64,000 nt of DNA from Bacilli bacterium (GCA_028708945.1 JAQVXV010000007.1:1-64000); one strand, 5' to 3'; numbered from the stretch's first letter, positions 1 to 7,447 are shown. The notes: generated by a model not told the origin, from the sequence alone. Numbers and translations are program-made.

Positions 1-126
1 ATTAGTATAAATGGTGAAAAGATAGTTGATGAAAATCAAATTATAACTAAAGATATGGCAATAGATAATCGTTTAATAGTTATAAGAAAAGGTAAAAAGA
101 AAAATTATTTAGGAATAATAAAGTAA
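1..126 (+). CDS. tyrS: Tyrosyl-tRNA synthetase, C-terminal end (partial)
   Basis: Only the last 41 codons are inside the window; the frame is open from base 1 to the TAA at 124-126. The peptide contains INGEKIVDENQIITKD, then LIVIRKGKKKNYLGIIK. This is the pattern of the S4-like RNA-binding domain that closes bacterial TyrRS (VNGEK...RRGKKxYxL in known members). That domain helps bind tRNA-Tyr, which the enzyme charges with tyrosine. tyrS lies near rpsD in some Bacilli, and rpsD is 2.2 kb downstream here on the other strand, which fits. The call rests on a short C-terminal match only; another S4-domain protein is possible but less likely. Confidence 0.75.
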   Translation: MSINGEKIVDENQIITKDMAIDNRLIVIRKGKKKNYLGIIK

Positions 127-136
127 AAATTAAGTT

Positions 137-166
137 TAAGGCAAATTCAATTTTGTCTTTTTATTT
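137..166 (+). terminator. Rho-independent terminator after tyrS
   Basis: AGGCAAA (139-145), a 6-nt loop and TTTGTCT (152-158) form a 7-bp stem with one G-U pair, followed by a T-rich run. It separates tyrS from the pilin-like gene. Confidence 0.7.
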
Positions 167-193
167 AGAATTAAAAATAAAAAGTATACTGGG

Positions 194-222
194 TTGAATT
201 GATAAATAAAATATGTTAAAAT
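194..222 (+). promoter_or_regulatory. SigA-type promoter of the pilin-like gene
   Basis: TTGAAT (194-199), a 17-nt spacer and TAAAAT (217-222), about 30 nt before the start codon at 253. The AGGAG ribosome site is at 241-245. Confidence 0.65.
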
Positions 223-252
223 ATAGCTAGACTAATAATAAGGAGCAATAGA

Positions 253-1911
253 ATGAATTTAAAAAAAGGATTTACATTAATTGAGTTACTAGCCGTAATA
301 GTAATTTTAGCAATCATTGCTTTAATAGCGTCCCCAATTGTTGTTGGATTAATAGAAGATTCTAAGAAAAGTACAACTGAAAGAAGTGCCGAGAATTATG
401 CAGATGGGATTAAAATAGCGGTTGCTAATAAAAATTTAAATCGTGAAAATATTCCAGATGTAGCTTATACAGTAATGCCAAATGGAAATCTTTGTAGTGG
501 TAATGTAACTGGTGATACTTGTAATGGAGAAACATTAACTATTAAGATGGATGGTAAAACACCAACAAGTGGAATTGTTAATTTAAGTAGTAATGGAACA
601 GTTGCAACTGCGACATTATGTATAAACGATGTTAAAGTAATCTATTCGGATGGAATATCTGAGTATAAATCAAAAGATTGTAATGATATGACTTATAGTG
701 AAAACATCTTAAATGGAGCAGATCCAATACTGGGATCTAATATGATACCAGTAAGAATTAAAGACGATGGAACAGTTATATATGCCGATTTAAAAGATGG
801 TTGGTATGATTACTCAAATAAAGAGTGGGCAAATGCTGTAATGTTATCAAGTGGAACTTATAATGTAGGAGACATAATACCAGAGTCAGCTATTAGATCA
901 TATTTTGTTTGGATACCAAGATATAAATATAAAATATTTGATACAGGTAATTATACAGGTATCATATCAAGTAAACCAACAAAAAGTATAGCAGAACAAA
1001 TAGAAATAGTATTTGAAAATAAAGATGCAACAGCATCAACGGGAAGTACAGAAGGTTCATGGTTAACTCATCCAGCATTTACTTCTTTTAATACAAATGG
1101 GATATGGGTAGGTAAATTCGAAACAGGATATTTAGGGGCAACAACAACAGCTGGGGCTCAAGTGAACAGTTCTGATTCAAGCAAGATAATAGTAAAACCA
1201 AATGTATTCAGTTGGCGAAATAATACAGTATATAATATGTTTGTAGCAGCCTATAATTATGATCGAAGTAATGATTCACATATGATGAAAAATACTGAAT
1301 GGGGAGCAGTAGCATATTTATCACATTCAAAATATGGAATAAATAAAGAAATAAATATAAATAATAATTCAAGTTTTAAAACAGGTTATAGCGCAACAGA
1401 AGGATCAGATCAAACAACATATCCAGGAAATTATGGAACAGGTGCGACTATAACTTTAGGATATAAAACTGAAACAGGTTATTTAGCAAGTACAACTGGA
1501 AATATAACAGGAATATATGACATGAGTGGTGGGGCATGGGAGTATATGGCATCACATAAAAGTGGGCAACTAGGAACTAGTGGATTTACAACAACAACGA
1601 TTGCAAATTATAATTCAAAATATTTTGATGTCTACTCAACCAGTTCTTCTACCACAACTTATAATTATAGAATACTGGGAGATGCAACCGGCGAAATGGG
1701 ACCATTTTATAATTATGCAGATGGTGATGGAACGAATAGATATCATAATAATTGGTACGCTGACTATTCGTACTTTGTTGACTCATCTTACCCTTGGTTC
1801 GAACGAGGTGGCAATAACTACAATGGTGTTCTCGCAGGTCAGTTTTATTTCCTTAGGAATACAGGAGGAGTGAGTAGCAGCCTTGGTTCGCGCCTTGTTC
1901 TTTCAGACTAA
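253..1911 (+). CDS. Type IV prepilin-like surface protein with FGE/C-type-lectin-like C-terminus
   Basis: 552 residues. The N-terminus is a canonical class III (type IV pilin) signal: two Lys, then G6/FTLIELLAVIV with Glu at mature position 5 and a ~20-residue hydrophobic helix. A prepilin peptidase would cut after Gly6. Residues ~150-552 form a long Gly/Ser/Thr/Tyr/Asn-rich ectodomain. It carries GIYDMSGGAWEYM (near residue 420) and ends in an RGG...NG..AGQFYF...SRLVL pattern, which I associate with the formylglycine-generating-enzyme/C-type-lectin fold of surface and variable proteins. Pilus or surface-display function is inferred; the ligand is unknown. It has its own promoter and terminator and is not next to the pilus locus at 31-52 kb. 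The last ~170 bases differ in composition (separate entry). Confidence 0.8.
   Translation: MNLKKGFTLIELLAVIVILAIIALIASPIVVGLIEDSKKSTTERSAENYADGIKIAVANKNLNRENIPDVAYTVMPNGNLCSGNVTGDTCNGETLTIKMDGKTPTSGIVNLSSNGTVATATLCINDVKVIYSDGISEYKSKDCNDMTYSENILNGADPILGSNMIPVRIKDDGTVIYADLKDGWYDYSNKEWANAVMLSSGTYNVGDIIPESAIRSYFVWIPRYKYKIFDTGNYTGIISSKPTKSIAEQIEIVFENKDATASTGSTEGSWLTHPAFTSFNTNGIWVGKFETGYLGATTTAGAQVNSSDSSKIIVKPNVFSWRNNTVYNMFVAAYNYDRSNDSHMMKNTEWGAVAYLSHSKYGINKEININNNSSFKTGYSATEGSDQTTYPGNYGTGATITLGYKTETGYLASTTGNITGIYDMSGGAWEYMASHKSGQLGTSGFTTTTIANYNSKYFDVYSTSSSTTTYNYRILGDATGEMGPFYNYADGDGTNRYHNNWYADYSYFVDSSYPWFERGGNNYNGVLAGQFYFLRNTGGVSSSLGSRLVLSD
1741..1908 (+). other. A-depleted, GC-rich 3' end of the pilin-like gene (possible variable region)
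   Basis: Codon choice changes sharply in the last ~56 codons. In bases 1828-1908 I count about 48% G+C and under 20% A. The preceding 1.4 kb is dominated by A-ending codons. Leu codons switch from TTA to CTT/CTC, and tac, ttc, gac, agc and cgc become common. This segment encodes the exposed C-terminal part of the FGE/lectin-like domain. It resembles a diversity-generating-retroelement variable repeat or a recombined cassette. No reverse transcriptase or template repeat is visible in the window, so the mechanism is unproven. Confidence 0.45.
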
Positions 1912-2065
1912 AATTATAAAGTTAAAATACTTCATTTAACATATAAGTTTAAGGACTTGTATAAAATTCTTATTTTAGAAGTTTAATGCCTATCTATTTA
2001 TTTAGATGAAAATATAAATAAAATATTGTGATTAGTAGTAAAGCGGCGAAAATCAAGATCTTTAT

Positions 2066-2091
2066 GCAACACATTTTTGTGTTGCTTTTTT
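2066..2091 (+). terminator. Rho-independent terminator
   Basis: GCAACACA (2066-2073), loop TTTT and TGTGTTGC (2078-2085) form a perfect 8-bp stem, followed by six T. It lies 155 bp after the stop of the pilin-like gene and closes that transcript. Confidence 0.85.
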
Positions 2092-2119
2092 GTTAATATA
2101 GGAAATGGAGGTATGCTTT

Positions 2120-2245
2120 ATGAGTAAAATATATAATGAATATTTGAGATTAAAAAATATACTAGCATTTAAATATTATGACAAAGTGGACAAATTAAAA
2201 GCATTGAATGAACTAGATGTGAATTTAAAAATGCAAAAGGTTTAA
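2120..2245 (+). CDS. Small protein of 41 residues, unknown
   Basis: An ATG at 2120 sits 7 nt after a strong GGAGGT (2107-2112) and opens a 41-codon frame ending TAA at 2243-2245. The product is Lys/Leu/Asn-rich, without signal peptide or membrane segment, and looks helical. I recognise no family. Directly after its stop, in the same frame, is a short stretch resembling a radical-SAM activase N-terminus. The small frame may therefore be a relic of a decayed gene whose translation signals survive, rather than a functional peptide. Confidence 0.4.
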   Translation: MSKIYNEYLRLKNILAFKYYDKVDKLKALNELDVNLKMQKV

Positions 2246-2263
2246 ACTAGAGTTTCTTATAAA

Positions 2264-2329
2264 AGAAAATATATAAATCCCCTTTCCTTAGAGGATGGTC
2301 CTGGAATAAGGTTTGTTATATCTACTAAG
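2264..2329 (+). pseudogene. Remnant of a glycyl-radical-enzyme activase (NrdG/PflA-like)
   Basis: Translating from 2264 gives INPLSLEDGPGIRFVI. This matches the conserved N-terminal block (DGPGIRxVxF) that precedes the radical-SAM CxxxCxxC motif in NrdG and PflA activating enzymes. The similarity ends after about 20 residues: no Fe-S cysteines follow, and the frame runs into the rpsD terminator hairpin. It has no start codon of its own. I read it as a decayed fragment of an anaerobic ribonucleotide reductase or pyruvate formate-lyase activase gene. A chance match is possible because the stretch is so short. Confidence 0.45.
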
Positions 2330-2364
2330 TCAAAAAAAGCCAGAAATTATTTTCTGACTTTTTG
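2329..2364 (-). terminator. rpsD: Terminator of rpsD (bidirectional hairpin)
   Basis: CAGAAA (2341-2346), loop TTAT and TTTCTG (2351-2356) form the core. Flanking A and T runs extend the stem and supply a U-tract on both strands. It lies 13 bp after the rpsD stop. Confidence 0.75.
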
Positions 2365-2376
2365 GTTATTAAATTA

Positions 2377-2979
2377 TTATCTATTATAGAATTCAACGAT
2401 GAATGATTCATCAATTTCATTATTTAATTCGCTTCTTTCTGGTAATCTAACAAAAGTACCTGCCATTTTGCTCTCATCATAAGTAACGAATTCAACACGA
2501 TTTAATAGATTGTCTAAAGACATTTTAACAACTAATAAATCTTTTGAGTTTTCTTTAATTGCTATTACATCTCCTGGTTTACAACGGTAAGAAGCAATAT
2601 CCACTTTTGAACCATTAACAGTAATGTGTCCATGATTAACTAATTGTCTAGCGGCTTTTCTAGTATTTGCGAAACCAATTCTATATACTAAATTATCTAA
2701 ACGACTTTCTAGTAGTTTTAAGAAGTTTTCACCTAGAACACCTTTTAATTTATTAGCTTCATCAAAAGTTTTTCTAAATTGCTTTTCACCCAGACCATAC
2801 ATAAATCTAACTTTTTGTTTTTCTTGTAATTGTAGACCATAATTAGATAATTTTTTACTTCTCTTTTGTCCATGTTGTCCTGGTGCATAAGGTTTTTTTG
2901 CTAATTCCTTACCACTTTCTAAGATAGAGAAACCTAATCTTCTACTTTTTCTGTAAGTTGAACCTGTATATCTTGACAT
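2377..2979 (-). CDS. rpsD: 30S ribosomal protein S4
   Basis: 200 residues, the usual length for S4. The N-terminus reads [16 protein letters not shown] and [10 protein letters not shown], followed by [19 protein letters not shown]. The S4 RNA-binding domain follows ([33 protein letters not shown], ~residues 92-125). S4 binds the 5' domain of 16S rRNA early in 30S assembly and often represses its own synthesis. It is transcribed alone from a strong promoter through a ~150-nt leader. AAGGAGG lies just before the ATG. The spacing in its N-terminal region suggests a zinc-independent form with no CxxC. Confidence 0.97.
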   Translation of the reverse strand: MSRYTGSTYRKSRRLGFSILESGKELAKKPYAPGQHGQKRSKKLSNYGLQLQEKQKVRFMYGLGEKQFRKTFDEANKLKGVLGENFLKLLESRLDNLVYRIGFANTRKAARQLVNHGHITVNGSKVDIASYRCKPGDVIAIKENSKDLLVVKMSLDNLLNRVEFVTYDESKMAGTFVRLPERSELNNEIDESFIVEFYNR

Positions 2980-3130
2980 AATTTCCTCCTTTCACATAAT
3001 CGCGATCAAGAGGTTACCTAGTCAAATTATAGGGTGTTTAATATTAATATTCCATAAATTGCAGCTACATTGGAATAACCCCTATAGGGAATAAACACAT
3101 TACAATTTTCTAGAGTAACGCTGCTACGCA
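2980..3130 (-). promoter_or_regulatory. Structured rpsD leader, probable S4 autoregulatory region
   Basis: About 150 nt lie between the predicted transcription start (~3130) and the rpsD ATG. The stretch is more GC-rich than other intergenic DNA. It contains short complementary blocks, e.g. CCCTATAGGGG around 3079-3089 on the minus strand and GCAGC near 3120. Bacillus rpsD has a leader bound by S4 that represses translation or transcription (established). That this leader works the same way is inferred from its position, length and base content; I have not folded it. Confidence 0.4.
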
Positions 3131-3136
3131 TTTATA

Positions 3137-3165
3137 ATTATATTATGTAACACTTAATTAGTCAA
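3137..3165 (-). promoter_or_regulatory. Strong SigA promoter of rpsD
   Basis: On the minus strand: TTGACT (3165-3160), 17-nt spacer, TATAAT (3142-3137). The -35 overlaps the last codons of the neighbouring Tam41-like gene. Confidence 0.85.
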
Positions 3166-4075
3166 TACCTAATTTTGATTTATTCCTTTTTTCTAAAGCG
3201 TATTTTAACACTTTAAAACTATTGTTAGTAACAATGCCTTTCATAGGTTGAATGATACTTGATTTTAAATTTAATTTTTTAAAATATAGTTCAATTAAAT
3301 GCTTTAATTTTTCAATGTCGTTATCAGTAAGATTATCAAGATCATCGAAATATTTAGAAAGATGTTCCTGTAACGTAATTGGTAACTGATTAACTTCATT
3401 TAATAATTTATGAGTATTAATTTTAAGATTTCCGTTTATTTTATAATAGTCATCATTTAAAGAACTGTAGATACTTTTAAATTCATCAAAACTGCCATTT
3501 ACAATATTATTAATTTTATTAGGGTTTTCAAATCCGAGTCGCATTCTAATGTCACCTTTATAAGAGAGTGAACAGATAGTTTTATATAGATCAATTTCTT
3601 GGCATTCTGTTTGGGCTAATAAAATAAGAGACGATCTTAATGCATTTAAACGATTCATCTTAATTGCATAATCCAAACTATAATCACTTTTTATTAATTC
3701 AATTGGTTTTTGGCATCTTCCCGATATTATTCCATGTCGCCAATTAAGTAGGTCATCTTCTAAGTTCTTTTTAGAAATAACTCCAATTTTAAACATATTA
3801 TTATGATCTTTTAGGTAACTCATATAATTTATCTTTGTTAGATAATCGCTACTTTTACTTTGCAAAAAGAAATATCCTTTTTTACAATAATCTTTTTTAT
3901 TTAAAGTATAATTTTTTTTATGCCATTCAAAAGTATCGTTGACTGCTAAAATAGTATCAATTTGACTACCTTTAACAAATTGTTCTTTAACACAACTACC
4001 ATATCCTATTATATTGAGGTTTTCTGGCTTAGTTGATATGAAATTATTTATAGTTTCTTGAACTTCGTTTTCCAT
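3158..4075 (-). CDS. Tam41-like phosphatidate cytidylyltransferase (CDP-diacylglycerol synthase)
   Basis: 305 residues, soluble, no membrane segment. It matches the mitochondrial Tam41/MMP37 pattern in order. First is a nucleotidyltransferase GYGSxVKEQ with D-x-I-L-A-V-N-D-T-F-E-WH (~residues 23-52). Then comes KIGVISKKNLEDDLLNWRH with SGRCQKPIELI (~112-135), and last NALRSSLILL...DLYKTICSLSYKGDIRMRLG...NNIVNG (~155-205). Tam41 makes CDP-DAG from phosphatidate and CTP, the precursor of phosphatidylglycerol and cardiolipin; the integral-membrane CdsA normally does this in bacteria. Here a peripheral enzyme could replace or supplement CdsA. The gene is monocistronic, divergent from ezrA, with GGTGAT before the ATG. 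Family call firm; substrate inferred. Confidence 0.85.
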   Translation of the reverse strand: MENEVQETINNFISTKPENLNIIGYGSCVKEQFVKGSQIDTILAVNDTFEWHKKNYTLNKKDYCKKGYFFLQSKSSDYLTKINYMSYLKDHNNMFKIGVISKKNLEDDLLNWRHGIISGRCQKPIELIKSDYSLDYAIKMNRLNALRSSLILLAQTECQEIDLYKTICSLSYKGDIRMRLGFENPNKINNIVNGSFDEFKSIYSSLNDDYYKINGNLKINTHKLLNEVNQLPITLQEHLSKYFDDLDNLTDNDIEKLKHLIELYFKKLNLKSSIIQPMKGIVTNNSFKVLKYALEKRNKSKLGID

Positions 4076-4097
4076 AAAATCACCTTCATAGTAGGTT

Positions 4098-4108
4098 ATT
4101 ATAACACA
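4098..4108 (-). promoter_or_regulatory. Extended -10 promoter of the Tam41-like gene
   Basis: On the minus strand TGTGTTATAAT; TATAAT occupies 4103-4098, 22 nt before the start codon. There is no clear -35. Confidence 0.6.
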
Positions 4109-4160
4109 AAAATCAAAAAAAAATTAAAAAAAAATTAAAAACTTAAAAAATATATCAAAT
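4107..4160. promoter_or_regulatory. A-tract DNA between divergent promoters
   Basis: Phased A runs (A9-TT-A9-TT-A5) lie between the Tam41-like gene and ezrA. Such tracts bend DNA and can act as UP elements for RNA polymerase; the effect here is inferred. Confidence 0.35.
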
Positions 4161-4201
4161 TTTGTCGCTTTTATGATAAAATGTATTATAGAGGTGATAA
4201 T

Positions 4202-5923
4202 ATGGAAGTTGCAACTTTAATAATTATAACAATAATATTGGTCGCTGTTATCTTAATTGTTGTCACGCTTAATTTGATGCAGTCAAATAAAAATAAAAAA
4301 TATAAAAAAGTAATTGAAAAATTAAATGTTGAAAAAAATCAAATCGAATGTGCTCCTATTGTTCCTGAATTAGCAAAGATTGAAGCTTTTTTAAAAACAG
4401 AAAAACTAGAGATAATGTATAATGAGTGGCAAGATAGATTAAGTAATATAAAATCATATCAAATTCCTAAAGTAACCGATATGATTTTAGAAGCAGAATA
4501 TTCTTTGTCTCAAATGAATTATCGAAACGCAATGGTTAAAATAGCAAAACTAGAGATGGAAATATATAAGGTTCGTACCAATACTGAATTCTTATTAGAC
4601 GAAATAAAGGCAATTACAACCAGTGAAGAAAAAAATCGAAATATTGTTACTAAATTAAAAGTAACTTATCGCGAATTATTTCAAAAATTTGAAGCTTCTA
4701 AAGTCGATTTTGGAGAAATTGCTAATTCAATAGATTTACAATTTGAAAATATTTCAAAAAGATTTGAAGAATTTGAACAAGTAATGGATTTAAATGAATA
4801 TGTGGAAGTTACTAAAATTATAAAAGTAATTGACGATATGTTAAAACATATGACTATTGTTATTGATGAAGTTCCAACAATAGTACTTATGTGTACTAAT
4901 ATTTTGCCTAAAAAAGTTAGTTCAATAGTTGAAACATATGACAAAATGGTTAGAGATGGATATCCTTTAGACTATTTAAATGTCGATTATAATGTTTCTG
5001 AGGCTAATAAAAAAATAAATGATATTTTTGATAGATGTCGCGTTTTAAATTTAGAAGATAGTCTATTTGAATTAAAAGTTTTATTAGATTATTTTGATGG
5101 TTTGTTTACTGATTTTGAAAAAGAAAAAATAAATCGTAAATCTTATGATGAAAATAACGAGATATTCGTTAAAAAATTAGATAAATTAAATCAATTAATA
5201 AAGGATATTTTTAACCAAATTGACGATATTAAAGATATGTATAATTTGTCTGAGGAAGATCTTGTTTTATTAAATGCTATTAAAAAAGAAATTAAGACCT
5301 TAAATAATGATTATAAAACTTTAATGGATCATACTGGTAATAAAGTATTTGCATTTAGTAAATTATCTAAAGAAATTGAATTATTAGTGCTTAAATTAGC
5401 AGCGATTGAAGATAGATTAGATAATTCTTTGGATGCTATAAGTAGTATGAAAGCTGATGAAGTAAGAGCAAGACAACAATTGCAAGAAGTAAATACTATC
5501 TTAAAAGAGGCTAAAGTTAAAATGCGTGACTATAATTTACCAATCGTGCCAAAGTCTTATTTTGTAGAGTTAAATGAAGCCCAAGCAGCAATTAAAGAGA
5601 TAATTAAAGAATTGGATAAAAAGCCAATTACGATTAGCGTTTTAAATACAAGAGTAGACACTGCTAGAGATTTAGTGCTAAAATTATTCGGTCGAACAAA
5701 AGAAATATTAAAAACAGCAATGTTTGCAGAAATGGCTATTGTATATGGAAATAGATTCCGTTCTTCAACAGAGGATATGGATAAGAATTTAACTTATTCA
5801 GAGGTATTGTTCTTTAAAGGTGAATATAAAAAATCACTAGAATTAACTATAAATACCTTAAATAGAATAGAACCTGGAATATACAATAAACTTTTAAATT
5901 TTTATGGAAGTAAAAAATTCTAA
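4202..5923 (+). CDS. ezrA: Septation ring formation regulator EzrA
   Basis: 573 residues from the ATG at 4202; an upstream in-frame ATG at 4181 lacks a ribosome site, whereas GAGGTG (4191-4196) serves 4202. It has one N-terminal membrane helix (residues ~4-26) with a short outside end, then a ~540-residue cytoplasmic region that is almost all charged helix and spectrin-like coiled coil. Length, topology and the block EWQDRLSNIKSYQIPKVTDMILEAE near residue 75 fit EzrA. EzrA binds FtsZ, keeps Z-rings from forming in wrong places and links division to wall synthesis in Gram-positives. The stop codon lies inside the following terminator hairpin. Confidence 0.85.
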   Translation: MEVATLIIITIILVAVILIVVTLNLMQSNKNKKYKKVIEKLNVEKNQIECAPIVPELAKIEAFLKTEKLEIMYNEWQDRLSNIKSYQIPKVTDMILEAEYSLSQMNYRNAMVKIAKLEMEIYKVRTNTEFLLDEIKAITTSEEKNRNIVTKLKVTYRELFQKFEASKVDFGEIANSIDLQFENISKRFEEFEQVMDLNEYVEVTKIIKVIDDMLKHMTIVIDEVPTIVLMCTNILPKKVSSIVETYDKMVRDGYPLDYLNVDYNVSEANKKINDIFDRCRVLNLEDSLFELKVLLDYFDGLFTDFEKEKINRKSYDENNEIFVKKLDKLNQLIKDIFNQIDDIKDMYNLSEEDLVLLNAIKKEIKTLNNDYKTLMDHTGNKVFAFSKLSKEIELLVLKLAAIEDRLDNSLDAISSMKADEVRARQQLQEVNTILKEAKVKMRDYNLPIVPKSYFVELNEAQAAIKEIIKELDKKPITISVLNTRVDTARDLVLKLFGRTKEILKTAMFAEMAIVYGNRFRSSTEDMDKNLTYSEVLFFKGEYKKSLELTINTLNRIEPGIYNKLLNFYGSKKF

Positions 5924-5940
5924 GAAATTAGAATTTTTTT
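5912..5940 (+). terminator. Terminator overlapping the ezrA stop codon
   Basis: AATTCTAA (5916-5923), loop GAAA and TTAGAATT (5928-5935), then T's. The stem includes the ezrA TAA. A TGTGATATACT extended -10 for thiI begins directly after it (5940-5950). Confidence 0.8.
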
Positions 5941-5966
5941 GTGATATACTTGTTTGGGTGATTACA

Positions 5967-7130
5967 ATGGAAAAAATATTATTAATTAAATATGGTGAAT
6001 TAACGACTAAAAAAGATAATCGAAATATTTTTATTAATAAACTTGAAAAAAATATAAAACAATTATTAAAAGATTATGATTTAAAAATTATTAAAGAAAG
6101 ATCAAGAATGTATATTTACTCTTCTAATATAGAAAATGTATCTTTAAAATTACAAAAAATATTTGGAATATTAGGTATAGCAATATGTTATAAAGTAAAC
6201 AATAATAATATAGAATCGTCTATTATCGAAATTTTAAAAAATAAAAATTTTAAAACTTTTAAAGTTATAACTAAAAGAGCTGATAAAAGATTTCCAATTC
6301 CTTCAATGGAATATAATAATAAAATCGGTGGATTAGTACTTGAAAATTTTGATGTAAAAGTAGATGTTCACAATCCTGATTTATATTTAAATATTGAAAT
6401 AAGAGAAGAAGGAACTTTTATTTATACTAATGAAATAAAAGGAATGGGTGGATATCCGGTTGGTATTCAAGGTAAAGGACTTCTTATGTTAAGTGGAGGA
6501 ATAGATAGCCCAGTAGCAGGTTTTTTAGCACTTAAAAGAGGAATTGATATAGATTGCCTATATTTTGAAAGTCCACCACATACAAGTTTAGAAGCTAAAA
6601 ATAAAGTTATTGAACTTACAAATATATTAAATAATTATTCTGGAAATATAAAACTTCACATTGTTCCTTTTACAAAAATTCAAGAAGAAATTTATAAAGT
6701 GGTTCCACATACTTATATGATAACCATAATGAGAAGAATGATGTATAGAATTGCAACTATTTATGCTAATAAAAAGCAAATTCCAATAATTATTAATGGT
6801 GAAAGTATAGGTCAAGTTGCAAGTCAAACAATAACAAGTATAAATGTTATAAACGAAGTTACCAATATGCCAATAATAAGGCCTGTAGCGTGTTTAGATA
6901 AAATAGAAATAATAGATATTTCTAAAAAAATCGGTACATATGAAACAAGTATTTTACCTTTTGAAGATTGTTGTACAATTTTCGTACCTAAGCACCCCGT
7001 AATAAATCCAGAACTTAATAAATGTTTGGAATATGAAAAAAAATTAGATTTTGATAAATTAATTGAAGAATCAATAGAAAATATTGAAGTTATAACAGAT
7101 TTTAAAAAAGATTACAAAGATATTTTGTAG
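5967..7130 (+). CDS. thiI: tRNA 4-thiouridine / thiazole sulfurtransferase ThiI
   Basis: 387 residues from the ATG at 5967, which follows GGGTGA; the frame is open further upstream but overlaps the ezrA end and terminator. Order: ferredoxin-like and THUMP domains (residues ~1-165), then the PP-loop adenylating motif LMLSGGIDSPVAG (~175-190) and FEDCCTIFVPKHP near residue 340. ThiI adenylates U8 of tRNA and transfers sulfur to make s4U; in many bacteria it also feeds thiamine thiazole synthesis. There is no C-terminal rhodanese extension, as usual in Bacillota, so a dedicated cysteine desulfurase must supply sulfur. None is adjacent. Confidence 0.93.
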   Translation: MEKILLIKYGELTTKKDNRNIFINKLEKNIKQLLKDYDLKIIKERSRMYIYSSNIENVSLKLQKIFGILGIAICYKVNNNNIESSIIEILKNKNFKTFKVITKRADKRFPIPSMEYNNKIGGLVLENFDVKVDVHNPDLYLNIEIREEGTFIYTNEIKGMGGYPVGIQGKGLLMLSGGIDSPVAGFLALKRGIDIDCLYFESPPHTSLEAKNKVIELTNILNNYSGNIKLHIVPFTKIQEEIYKVVPHTYMITIMRRMMYRIATIYANKKQIPIIINGESIGQVASQTITSINVINEVTNMPIIRPVACLDKIEIIDISKKIGTYETSILPFEDCCTIFVPKHPVINPELNKCLEYEKKLDFDKLIEESIENIEVITDFKKDYKDIL

Positions 7131-7154
7131 CCATAAATTACCAGCATTAAAAAC

Positions 7155-7183
7155 GTATTTTTTACCTATTTGTACACATTATA
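7155..7183 (+). promoter_or_regulatory. Forespore (SigG/SigF-like) promoter of the SASP gene
   Basis: GTATT (7155-7159), 17-nt spacer, CATTATA (7177-7183). This fits the forespore sigma pattern gnATr-N17-CATnnTA better than a SigA promoter and matches the expected sporulation timing of SASP genes. The last base of the -35 deviates. Confidence 0.5.
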
Positions 7184-7193
7184 TAAGTGTACA
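7171..7193. promoter_or_regulatory. Perfect inverted repeat over the SASP promoter -10
   Basis: TGTACAC (7171-7177), 9 nt, GTGTACA (7187-7193). The arms bracket the -10 element and end one base before the AGGAGGTG ribosome site. It could be an operator or an mRNA hairpin; no T-run follows, so it is not a terminator. Confidence 0.5.
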
Positions 7194-7205
7194 GGAGGTG
7201 AAATT

Positions 7206-7415
7206 ATGAACAATAGTACAAAAAAACTTGCAGTACCAGGTGCAAAGCAAGCTATTGATAAAATGAAATATGAGATAGCTAGTGAATTAGGTGTTAATTT
7301 AGGACCTGATACTACTTCAAGACAAAATGGTTCAGTTGGAGGAGAAATAACTAAAAGATTAGTTCAAATGGGAGAACAAAGTTTAGGTAACGCTTCAAAT
7401 TACCAATCAAAATAA
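7206..7415 (+). CDS. Alpha/beta-type small acid-soluble spore protein (SASP)
   Basis: 69 residues from the ATG at 7206, 6 nt after AGGAGGTG. It carries both family blocks: [13 protein letters not shown] (residues ~24-36), containing the germination-protease cleavage site E-I-A-S, and [18 protein letters not shown] (~40-57). These proteins coat forespore DNA, force an A-like form, protect it from UV and heat, and are degraded as an amino-acid store at germination. The gene stands alone with a strong terminator. Its presence shows that the lineage has, or recently had, sporulation; no other sporulation gene is visible in the window. Confidence 0.95.
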   Translation: MNNSTKKLAVPGAKQAIDKMKYEIASELGVNLGPDTTSRQNGSVGGEITKRLVQMGEQSLGNASNYQSK

Positions 7416-7419
7416 AAAA

Positions 7420-7447
7420 AAGAGGGACAGTTTAACTGTCTTTTTTT
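7420..7447 (+). terminator. Terminator of the SASP gene
   Basis: GACAG (7426-7430), loop TTTAA, CTGTC (7436-7440), then seven T. Confidence 0.85.

Noticed and set aside
2279..2310. Possible DGR template repeat downstream of the pilin-like gene
   Set aside because: It shares only TTTCCTTAG with the gene's 3' end; mismatches do not fall on adenines and the match is far too short.
4107..4160. Short tandem repeat or small RNA in the A-tract region
   Set aside because: Pure A/T tracts with no hairpin or ribosome site; better explained as curved promoter DNA.
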